A DNA stretch of 64,000 nt from Nelumbo lutea. Taxonomy: Eukaryota > Streptophyta > Magnoliopsida > Proteales > Nelumbonaceae. Position 1 is the stretch's first letter; every line of letters starts with the position of its first letter. The stretch is from positions 44,548,222 through 44,612,221 of the forward strand of contig JAKGHH010000002.1 in assembly GCA_022828595.1 (NCBI GenBank). The letters are read 5' to 3'. The position numbers were made by a program, and so were the translations under genes. The notes beneath the pieces are model-generated. The model did no database searches, had not been told where the DNA came from, and was given only the letters and a program-made list of their open reading frames with translations. Shown piece after piece: positions 22,001-34,000 of this stretch.

Positions 22001-25000
22001 TTACCTCGCTATTTTCACTCTTTTCTTTGAAAAGGGAGCCTATTTTATTTATCTCCTCTTTTACATCTAGTGGCTTTGATTGGGATTTAGGTTTTAGAAT
22101 TAGGCCTTTGAGAGTCAGAATTTCCTACTATAATCAACTTGTTGCAATTACTTGAAGGGGTTTTCTTGAATCCTCTTGAGTCTGATGGTTGTATTTGGAC
22201 TCCTCATTATTTGGGTTTTTTCTCTTGTGCCTTTTTTTACAATTTGTGTCCACTTCCTTTTTATGTATATATGAAGGAGATTTGGAGCAGTCCCATCCCT
22301 CCTAAAATTGTGGCTTTTTGTTGGGAGATTTATCATGAAAAAATTAATATACCTGATTTTCTCTAGAAAAAGGTTGTCTAACTGGCATTTGTCCCCACAT
22401 AGGTGTATTCTTTGCAAAGCTGGTGGTGAGATTTGTAACCATTTACTAATCTCCTACAATTTGTTACTTGTATTTGGGAATGGTTTCTTACTTTATTTGG
22501 GTGCATGTGGATCCATCCAATCAAGCATGGGCAGCTTATTCTCCTTGTCAATGTTTACTTAGCCAAAGAAAAGGGGAAGAATTACATGGCGGTGAACTAG
22601 AGTGACATTTGCTTAGACAATATGATAGGAGAGAAATGTAAGTATCTTCAAGGAGTAGGATAGAAGCAAGAGGGCAATAATCAATTGTATTAAGCTTAAG
22701 TGGTCGAATGGATTAAATCATTGGATGTCTTCACCTTTCTCAACTGATAATATTGTAAGGAAATGGGGGAAGTGGCTTGATCCTCTTTTAAAAAGGTTAT
22801 GATTTAAAGGAGATGGACACCACTGGAGAGGGGCCTCATAAAGTTCAATTTTAAGGGCAGCGGTATTGGGCATCTGGGGTCTTTAGGAGTGGAAGAGGTC
22901 TTTAAAGACAAAAAGGGACATGTAATTGCTATGTTCCCGGGCCCAATTGCAGTGGGTGACTGTTTAATGGTGGAACTTATGGATGTTTTTCAAGGATTGC
23001 AATGTGCATGTGAAAAGGATTTGGGTACAAGTTTAAAGGGGTTTTTCCTTCTGCTTCCTTCTTTAAGTCCCTCGGTCAGTCCCCTTATCAACAGGTTTTC
23101 CCTTCAAAAGAAATTTGGTGCAGGCTGTTTCCTCCTAAGATAATGGCATATTGTTGGGAAGTGTATGATGGGAAAGTGAACACATTAGATGACCTATGAA
23201 AGATAAGAGCTTATCTTTGTATCTCACCCAACTGGTGTACTCTCTGTAGAGCTCACAGGGAGGATTCTTACAATCTACTAATGTCCTGGCCTGTTTTTGC
23301 AGAATTATGGATTTTTTTTTTCGTTGTTTGGGTGCAGGTGGAACTTGCCAGCAGAAGTAAGCATGATTTTTAACCTCTCTACATTCATTTGGCCAAAAAA
23401 AAGAGGAAAAAATATGTGGAGATGCGCTAGAGCAGCCTTGATCTCGCCTATTTGGGAAGAAAGGAATGCTAGAATATTCCAAGAGGAGAGGATAGTCAGG
23501 ATTTAAAGGATTGTCTATTGAATAGGGCAATACATTGGTTAAAGACCATGGAAATATTCCATCAATTCTCCTTTACAGATTTGTGGAGAAATTGGTTAAC
23601 AGTAACAAAGTGTTCATCGAGTAAAGCTAGGGCAGCTACAAGATGGATCCCATCACATGAAGGCTCAATAAAGCTGAATTTTAGTGGGAGCAGTCAAGGT
23701 AATCCAGGACGCTCTGGAATGGGGGCGTGCTGAGAAACGAGCTTGGAGAGATTGTACTCCTTTACTCAAGTCCTTTGGGATTTGGGGATTCAGTAAGGAC
23801 AGAATTACTAGCAGCCCTACAAGGAGTGCGATTTGCAAATCAACTGGGTGTAGGGCAGCTACTGATTGAAGGGGACTCCAAGGTGGTGGTGGGGTGGTTG
23901 AAGAATCCCAAGAATATTATATGGCACTACAAAAAGAAATAAAAAAATTTCAGTGGCTGACAAGGAATATGTCTGTTCTTATACAATGGGTGGGGAGATC
24001 AGCAAACACTTTGGCTGATGGTTTAGCTAAGCAAGGGGCAATTAGGGAGGTCTTGTTTTGGGATCACCTGTAATGCTTATTCTTTCTTCTTTCTAATTTC
24101 CTTGTAATCAGTTGGGAGAGGCTGCAGCTCGTGCCTTACCAAGGGTTGTTGTATGAGCTTAAAGCTTTCTATTAAGTTATGAAGTAATGGTTATTCTTTC
24201 TTCTTTCTAGTTTCCTTGTAATCAGTTGGGAGAGGCTGCAGCTCGTGCCTTACCAAGGGTTGTTGTATGAGCTTAAAGCTTTCTATTAAGTTATGAAGTA
24301 ATAAAATTTTTCTTTATTCATAAAAAAAAGTTAAATGGATTTGAGTACTACTCAATAAAGGTGATTCAAAGGTGTTAAAAAGGACAGAGTAAATGGAATG
24401 GCAGATACTCTAGCAAAACAGGGAGTTGATAGGCCTACTTTATTTTGGGAAAAACTGTGACTGGCTGTATCAAAATAGAGGGGTATTTGTCTCTGTAATA
24501 TGGGAGTTTTTTGTAAAGTGATATACTCTGGAAGCAGAGTTTTAAAGTAATTATGATATGCTTTCTAAATTAGTAAATACATTCTACTTTACTGATAAAA
24601 AAAGGTGATTCAAAGGTGGTGATTGGTTAGTTGCTGAATAGTAAGAGAGCTTTGTGATCCTATAGGAATGAGCTAATGAAACTTAGATGGTTGACCAGGA
24701 ATATTCAATTGAAAATTCAATGGTGGAAAGATTGTCTAACTGTATGGCTGATGCATTAGCCAAACAAAGGGGCAGTTAGGGATTAGTATTTTTGGGTTCA
24801 GTTGTAAAGTGAATCTTAAGGGAAGAGGTAGTAGTGATTATACTCTCCGAAGGGTGTATTTGAGCCATTTACATATTCGCTGTTTAGAATTAATAAAATT
24901 TTACTGTTACTTACCAAAATAAATAGTTCCACGGATTCTTTTGGATAAACTTTTCAGCATAATGATTAATTATTTATGTGGAATTCAAGGCAACCAAGCT

Positions 25001-28000
25001 TTCAAATCTTGATGGGGGAATCAGTCTCAAAGTTGGTAGAGGGGACAAGGTTAGATTCTGGACGGATCATTGATGCTTGGATCACCCTTTGGCTGAAGAA
25101 TTTCCCCTTCTCTATCAGTGTGCTTCCAATCAGAATGCTTCGGTGGCTGATTTATACAGAGTCTCAGGTAATGAGGTGACATGGGTTCCCCAGTTCAGAA
25201 GAGGCCTTTTGGATTGGGAAGTTCAAGAAGCTATGAGCTTGCTGGAAACTTTACAGGTTTAGAGCATTGACTATAACCAGGATGACCAGTGGATTTGGAC
25301 TTGTTCCAAAGAGGGTAGTTTCTCAGTAAAATCAATGGCCAGTAGACTCGGCAGTAGAGTTGCAGTGGGGGGCTTTCCTTCTAAGCTGGTTTGGGATTCA
25401 ATTAGTCCCTCAAAAGTAAATTTCCTTGTCTGGACCATGGCTTTAAATAAATGCCTGTCCAGAACTAACCTAGAAAGAAGAGGCTTGCAGATCCCAGATA
25501 ATTCTTGGGCCCTTTGTGAAGCACATCCAGAGTCTACGGATCATCACTGCATTCACTGCCTGATTGCTGCCCAGGTGTGGTACTACTTCTTGAAGGCTGT
25601 GGGGATATGTTGGGTCATGCAAAAAAACTGTTAAGGATATGCTCTGTAGCTGGAAGATCGGTAATCTGAAGAAAAGAGGGAAGCTGGTCTGGACTTCTAT
25701 CCTGGCAGCAGTGCTCTGGGCTATTTGGTCTGAGAGAAACAACAGAATTTTTAATCATAAAGTGAAATGGCGAGAGGAAATAGGTCAGATGGCTGTTTGT
25801 AAACTGATATCCTGGATTTCAGTTACCCCAGAATTCAAACATGTAAATGTAGCTCAGTTATTGAGAAATCAGTCAATTTGGTGTTTGTAATGGGGGGTCC
25901 CCAGGCCTGCCTTGTTATTCAAACATTGGATTTCTTATTTTAAGAAACTGAATTGAAACAAATAAAACTATGTGCTAGGAGAAGCGTCCTTCGAATGGTG
26001 GTTTTCCCACCAAGGCATGGTGGTTTTTCTTTGATTAATCATTAGTCTAATAAATTTACCTTAACTTTTCAAAAAAAAAAAATAGATGACACTGGATTAG
26101 GATTAATTTCCGATTCTCCTCAGCTTGCTGTGTAATACTTAATTCAATCCATTGGATTTCTTATTTTAAGAAACTGAATTGAAACACATAAAACTATGTG
26201 CTGGGAGAAGCGTCCTTTGAATGGTGGTTTTCCCACCAAGGCATGGTGGGTTTTCTTTGATTAATCATTTCTGTTTATTGTTGAATTATATTAACAGATT
26301 CACAATTTCACATTTTATTGCTGATAGGTCTTATTACTTAAAATGCTTGAAACCCTACATAACTTACAAAAACTACACCTTTAATGCCCTTCTATTTCTT
26401 ATTCCATCCAACTCTAAAGTGCTTAAGATCCAACCATGTTACTAGCCTACTCACATGTTCTGATTTTCCTAGATTTTTTAACATCTTGATTGAGTACTCT
26501 TTAATCTATTAATTTGAACCCTAATCCTTGTCAATTCAAGCTATATCAATCTCAATGTATTATATTTGATCCATCAATATTGTGTTACATCCCTCACCGT
26601 TACATGTCTTTATGTACTTCACAAGTAATGTGGCCAATGAACAAATCAAAAGAAAAAGTAATGTGACCAATGAGGTAGAGTACATAGTCCTTTTAATGCC
26701 GATGGTAACCTACATCAATGATCAAACATAGTTTCTAGATCATCTGAATTTCACATATGGAACGGGAGTTGGGTCTTAAGTAAATAACTGAGACCTTGCA
26801 AACAACAAAGCACCTTCTCCACATGGATTTCAGAATCCAAGGACAACCATTTGAGCTGTATCTTCTTTGTGCTTATCTAAGCTGTACCATTACTGCTGGG
26901 CTGGGTCTTAGCCTCCAAACAATACAAGCCACAAGGGGGACTAGTGAATCAGTATTGTTTGGGTGCAGGGTCCTCTACCATGCACCCCATTGCATTCCAT
27001 CATCATGTTTTGTGGTGAATTTCATATGACTGGATACATCTATTGAGAGTGTGAATAAACCCTAGTTGATTTCTAGGTCAAACTAGAGAAGAAGAAAGAA
27101 GAAAGAAAAGAGAAAGAAGAAGAAGGAGAGGAGAAGAGTGTTCGGTCAAGCTAGAAGAGAGAATGTTCTCAGTCACTCTTCTAGTCGACCCACTTGACTT
27201 TTATTCATAAAACTTGAGTTACAAGAAAGACAATTTTGTCCTCATAGAAGATGGGACACATAACTTAAAAAACTCAGATACAATAGACCTTTCACTTTAA
27301 AGAAGATAAATCAGAATGACCAAAATACCCCTGACTTGAGCATTCTAACACTCCCCCTCAAGCTGGAGAGTATATATCATATAGTCCCAACTTGTTACAA
27401 ATATAATCTATTCTTCCCCGAGACAATCCTTTTGTGAAGAGATCTGCCCACTTAATTTCCTGAGCTCACATGAGATGTAGTTATTACCCCATTTATCACT
27501 TTCTCTCTCACAAAGTGACAATCCACCTCAATATGTTTAGTTCTTTCATGGAAGACAGGATTGGATGAGATGTGAACAGCAGCTTGGTTATCACAGTATA
27601 GTTTCATGGGTTTGTCAATTGAGAAACCCATCTCCTGTAGTAGGTTCTTCAGCCATACTAGTTCACATGTGGTATGGGCCATAGCCCTATACTTTGCTTC
27701 CGCACTACTTCTTGCCACCACTGTTTGCTTCTTGCTCTTCCAAGTTACAAAATTGCCACACAGGAAGGTACAATACCCTGTGGTTGACCTCCTGTCTGAT
27801 ATAGAGTCAGTCCAATCAGCATCTGTGTACCCTACTATCTCAAGAAGTCCTCATTTTTGGTATAACAAACCACGATCTGGAGCACCCTTTAGGTACCTAA
27901 CAATTCTCAGAACAGCTTCCCAGTGAGGAACCTGGGGATGTTGCATAAACTGACTCACCACACTCACGGCAAATGATATATCTGGTCGAGTAATGGTCAA

Positions 28001-31000
28001 GTTTGTCAATTCCATTGTTGTCACTTACAGTTATGACAATATCATCCACATACACGATTAGCAAGATTTTCCCATCTTTTGACTTATAGCTGAACACAGA
28101 ATAATCAACCTGACACTGTTTCATCCCAAAGGCCTTCACCACTTCACTGAACCTGCCAAACCATGCACGTGGAGATTGTTTCAGTCCATAGATTGCCCTT
28201 TTGAGCCTGCACACCTTACCAGCCTCCTCCTGAGCAACAAACCCTGGTGGTTGCTCCATATACACCTCCTCAACAAGATCACCATATAGGAAGGCATTTT
28301 TTATGTCAAGTTGTACGAGAGGCCAATCATACATAGCAGCTAATGAGCTCAACACCCGAACTGAATCAATTTTATCCACAGGAGAGAATGTCTCCATATA
28401 GTCCACACCATATAACTCAGAATAGCCCTTGGCCACTAACCGTGCCTTCAATCGTTCCACACTGCCATCAGGAAGATGCTTCACTGTATAGACCCATTTA
28501 CACCCAACAGTGTGCTTAACAGGCGGAAGGGTGGTGAGTTCCCACGTGTGATTATGTTGTAGAGCAGAGAGTTCTTCTTCCATGGCTTGCCGCCACCCTG
28601 GGGAGGTAAGGGCTTCCTGTACAGTCTTGGGAATGGGAACCGATGAGAGTAATGATATAAACTCGCAATGAGAAGTAGAAAGGTGAGCAGTGGAAACATA
28701 GTCTGAAATGGGATGAGAAGTACAAGTATGTTTACATTTCCGCAAAGCAATATGGAGATCAAGATCTGAGGAAGAAGGAGCAGTAGCAGGATCTGTCGAC
28801 AGGTGCTGAAGCGGAGGAGGGTCTGAAGCACTTCTACGGGTATACACTTGAGTAATTGGCGGCCTCTCTGTAGTAACAGGCATTAGATGTGCATCTGTAG
28901 TAGGAATGGGAGCTATGGGAAGAGGGTCCACAACCGGTACAGGAAGAGGAACCACAGAGGGAGAAGAAGAGACCCCGGCATCTGAGAAAAATGAAACTGA
29001 TTCATAGAAGGTGACATCAGGGCACACAAACGATTTATGAAACTTTGGGTTATAACACTTGTACCATTTCTGAGTCCTTGAGTAGCCAAGAAAAATACAC
29101 TTCGTAGCTCGAGCATCTAGCTTGTCTACTCCAGGCCCCAAATGTTGAACAAAACAAACACAGCCAAAGACTCTTGGGGTGAGAGGAAAGAGAGACAAAG
29201 TGGGAAACAACACAGAGAAAGGGGATTGACTTCCAAGGATTGACATGAGCATCCGATTTATCAGAAAACAGGATGTAAGAACAGCATCACTCCAAAAGTG
29301 CTTTGGGACATGCATATTGATCATCAAGGACCGAGCAGTTTCAAGAAGATGTCTATTTTTCCGTTCAGCTACACCGTTTTGTTGCAGGGTGTAGGCACAA
29401 GAAGTTTGATGAATTATTCCATGATGTTCTAGGTATTGCTGAAATGATGAGGAGATGTATTCTTTGACATTATTGGAGCGAAGTATTTTCATATGAACAC
29501 CAAATTTAGTGCGTATTTCAGCATGAAATTTCTAAAAAATAGAGAACAATTCACTACGGTCTTTCATAAGATAGATCCATGTCATCCTTGAAAAGTCATC
29601 AACAAAGATTACAAAATACTTAAACCCATTGTATGACACCACTTTAATTGGACTCCATACATCAGAATGAACTAAAGCAAAAGGGCTTGAGACACGACTA
29701 TCAATTCTTGGACTAAATGAGAATTGATGATGTTTTCCCAACTGACATGACTCACAATCTAATGATGAAAGATGACTCAAGAAAGGAACTAGCAGCTTCA
29801 AAGCCTTGAGAGAGAGATGACCAAATTTGCAGTGCCATTGGAGAGGAGTAAGAGACGACTGAAAAGCCACTGGGGGGCCACCACCATCAAGGTAATACAA
29901 ACCACCTGCTTCATGCCCTCCACCAATCTTTTTCCCCGTCTTGAGATCCTGAAACACACAAGAAGAAGGATAGAAGGTTACAGAACAATTAAGGGACTTG
30001 GTTAATCTGCTAACATACATAAGGTTAAAAGGGAACTTAGGAACATATAAAATAGATGCTAAAGACAATGAGGAGAGATCAACATCACCAACACCACAAA
30101 TAGGAGATGTAGAACCATTAGCAAGTGTAACTGTCTGAGATGTGGAGGAGCGAGAAAGGGAAGAAAATACATCAAGAGTCCCAAACATATGGTTTGAGGC
30201 TCCAGAATCAATGATCTATGGTGAGGTTTTGGAAACTAAACAAGTCATACCTGAATGGGCAAGTGTAGTTGTGTTTTGTTGAGATGTTTGAAGGAACTGC
30301 TCATATATTGCCCGTGGTACACTCACCATTCCTGCCCAGAAGCACAAGCGGGTGTGGAGGGGGTTGGGGCAGTTTGCTGGCTTTCAGTAATTGTGCTACT
30401 ACTCTTAGATGTAGCATGGTTAGCCCAAGTGTTGGGTGGACCACACAAATCATAGCATAAATTAACTGTGTGCCCCTCTAAGCCACAATGTGTACATCTT
30501 CTCTGAGCATTACCCCTTCCTTTTCCACAGCTTCCCCCTGACTCTCGGCCTCTAGTCCGGCCACTAGCCCAGTTAAACATGTGTCCACCACGGATGCTTG
30601 CAGGGCCACTGCTGCCACTACCACTTCTACTTCCACGACCACTCCCTTTAGTCACTACCAAACCAGATCTATCAGAGAAGGAAGAATGTTCCACCGGCCC
30701 AATGGATGTCCTCTTAAGACGGGTAAAAACTTCTTCAAGTGAGGGGAGAGCTGATCCTCCCAATATCTGTGCTCTGATAGGCTCATACTCAACCTTCAAG
30801 CCCACAAGAAACCTAGTCACATCAAGCTGTTCACGTTGTTGTTGTTGGATCTGGACATTTGTTGTTAGAGGGCGATACACATTTAGCTCATTGCGGATGT
30901 TCCTCAAACTTGCATAATACTCTTCTAAGCTTTGACTTCCTTGCTTCAAATTGAAGTACTCTTGGTATAACTGATATACCCTAGTTGTGTTGTCTTGTCC

Positions 31001-34000
31001 AGAGTACAACTTTTTAGCATGATCCCAGATCTCTTTGGCTATATCTAGGAACATGAAGTTCACACTAATCTTTGGTTCCATGCTATTCCAAAGCCATGTC
31101 ATTATTTGTGCATCATCTTGTTCCCAATCACTGAACCCAGGAGAATCAGAGGAAGGTTTCTCCTCCTCACATGTTTTACTTTCCTCTTGGCCTTCAAGAA
31201 CACCTCCACAGATTTTGCCCATGTTACATAGTTCTCACCGTTCAACTTGATGGATGTCATTTGAACACTTAGATAATCTGAAGAAAGCATGATGCTGTTT
31301 TGTTGTCATTCCCAACTACAGTTGAAGCCATCTCAAATATTTCACCTTTGAATATACACCACAATCTCACACTCGTCACAAGACTTATCTCACTTACGAT
31401 ACCACCAACCCACTTTCTTCAACTGCACATTACACACTACACTCTAAAGCTGAAATCATTTAGTCAACACATCAAACACTTGGACTGCACACTGCAGAAC
31501 TATTTACCATCAACACACACACCACTGCTGAAATTACTCAGTCATTTCATCGAACACTTGTTCTTCATACTGTAGAACTGATTACACACAAGGTCTAGGG
31601 GTTCACTTTTAAGCATTTAGAATCATAGATATGTCAGCCACCACAACACAACCAACACCACACCACTGCTGTCGTGGACATCAGCAGTCTACTATTTCTT
31701 TCAGCACACATGCGAGCAAGAAAACAAAAGAACATGACTGATATGTGTATCAGTTTCACCCAGCACCACAACAACTAACTTTTGAAGCACAAAAAATTAG
31801 CATTCACAGCCTATTCTGAACACACGATAGCAGTGTCCATACCTGTATATGTCCAGCCTCTTCGTACACTGAAAAGAGTGTCTAGTATACCACTTCAACT
31901 ACCACCACAGCACCGGCCAAAGGCAATCTCACCTCCAGGCCCTCAAGACGGCAACTCCTTTTCAGCCCTTTATCGAGTCTTCAATCAGGTCAGCTGTAGG
32001 ATGATGAAACCTACTGTGCATTTGGCAGCAAACCCAGGAAGAAGACAACAACAAGAAAACACGAGACCTTAATGCTCTGATACCATGTGAATGAACCCTA
32101 GTCGATTCTAGGTCAAAGTAGAGAAGAAGAAAGAAGAAAGAAAAGATAAAGAAGAAGAAGGAGAGGAGAAGAGTGTTCGGTCAAACTAGAAGAGAGAATG
32201 TTCTCAGTCACTCTCCTAGCCGACCCACTTGACTTTTATTCATAAAACTTGAGTTACAAGAAAGACAATTTTGTCCCTCATAGAAGATGGGACACATAAC
32301 TTAAACTCAGATACAATAGACCCTTCACTTTCAAGAAGATACACCAAAATGACCAAAATACCACTGACTCGAGCATTCCTAACAGAGAGAAAGGAACAAA
32401 GTTCCCATTCTATGTTCTTAATTTTTCATATGACTGGGGTGAGTCTTAGCCTCCAAACAGTACAAGCCACAAGGGGGACTATGAATCAGTATTGTTTGGG
32501 TGCAGGGTCCTCTACCATGCACCCCATTGCATTCCATCATCATGTCTTTTGGTGAAGTTCATATGACTGGATACATCTATTGAGAGAAAGGAACAAAATT
32601 CACATTCTATGTTCTTAATTTTTCTTTCTTTCTTTCTTTATTTTTTGTTGATGGTGATCCTAATACATTTCTAGATTCCTATCACTATGGATTGATTGCC
32701 CCTAGCTAACCATGTGGTAATTGTAATAGCCTAATATCCTAACAGCTGAAACTATTACGGATTAATTTATAATCAAGCTGGGAACTAGAAATACAAGCTG
32801 TCCTAAAAGAGAAAATGGATCACAGTTCCTTTGTATATGGTTCTGGGCCTGGAATTATGGGCTTGGAATCACTTGGACTTTGATGAAGAATTCATGCGGA
32901 CCTCTCTTTTCATTTAAATCTTCCGTAATGGTTCATTCCCTTATTTGCATAGAAGGCCTTATACTGCATCACTTTGGTTCTTTTTTTCCCCTCTGGCTGT
33001 ATTCATGTGCCATAGAAGATTATTAGTTCACTTTTATTATTAAAATGGAATTACCTTTTAATGTCAGGTTCCAAGAACAAATGTCAGTCATGCAATCAAA
33101 AGTTGGCCCCATATATTGGGATGTTCAATTAGCAAGATAAGGTCAATGGTTGAACAATTTGGGGAGATTGGTGTCAAAAACAAGAGGTTGGGTAAGGTTA
33201 TTGCTTCAAGTCCACAACTTCTACTACGGAAGCATCATGAATTTCTCCAGGTTTGCTATAATTATTTTTTCTGGGTTCCCTGGCATTATTGTTTTCTCCT
33301 ACCCGTGATCTTTATAAAAGGGTGTGCATTAATAGTTTATCTTGGATATCTGGGGAATTTTTTGGTGTTAAATTTAAGGATGGGCCATGGGGGTACCCCC
33401 ATGAAAGAAGGACCTTACTTTATCTTTTGTCACATTGTGTATTTGTGTGATATGTTGGTGTATAAGAGTTTTGGAGTAGGTATGCCTATGTGAGTTAGTT
33501 TGTACAATCATGTGATGTCTGTTTTTGTGCTTTAGTGGAATTTCTGCATAGTGACATAAATGATTGAAATCCAGTAAAACATTATTTTCTATGTTTGACT
33601 GTTGTCACCAGTCCTATCCTGTTGTACCGGAGGCAGTGTTGCATGGACATGGCACAGCAGTCGGAATCAGAGCATTTCCAAGTACCTGACTCAGCAATAT
33701 AAAAAATTATGGTCTCACAGATACACCTATAGAAAAAGTATATGCCATTAAAGTAGTTAATATTTTTGGGCAGTGAGATAAATTAGAAAAGGCTAAAAAG
33801 GCTTAAGTGGCTAATTAATGGTTTGGAGTGAGATTCCAATGAGTGCAAATGGAAGCAACTAGCATGGTTGATTTGTTCGCCAAACAAGGGGTGGGAAGAG
33901 AACAAATTTTCTGGACATTGTTGTAAATGAGAAAGGGTGATTTTATCTCTTATACAGTATGTACATCTATATAATTTTTAATTACTAATAAAATCTTACT

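Larger units (their letters stand above)
27050..32384 (-). mobile_element. Full-length Ty1/copia element, antisense, TSD GAGAG
   Basis: The two LTRs are at 32096-32384 (5', minus strand) and 27050-27350 (3'). Each has TG...CA ends, and GAGAG lies immediately outside (27045-27049 and 32385-32389). The primer site TGGTATCAGAGCA (minus strand) is at 32083-32095, next to the 5' LTR, and a polypurine tract (ttgagggggag) lies next to the 3' LTR. Gag, protease, integrase, reverse transcriptase and RNase H are in copia order. Stops, a frameshift in gag and a deletion after the YVDD motif make it non-functional. It lies opposite to mTERF transcription in intron 4. Confidence 0.95.
26905..32640 (+). 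repeat. 198-bp tandem duplication split by the antisense copia element
   Basis: The phrase gtcttagcctccaaaca and what follows (acaagggggacta, gtattgtttgggtgcagggt, tggatacatctattgagag) occur at 26905-27049 and at 32443-32590. Removing the copia element and one copy of its 5-bp target duplication leaves two head-to-tail units of about 198 bp. The duplication therefore came before the insertion. Confidence 0.85.

Noticed and set aside
27897..29492. 531-codon frame as a host gene
   Set aside because: It is copia Pol (integrase to reverse transcriptase) within an element bounded by LTRs and a target duplication.
33251..33493. Read-through of exon 5 into a longer exon
   Set aside because: The added residues have no mTERF pattern, and the donor ctccag^gtttgc joins in phase to exon 6.
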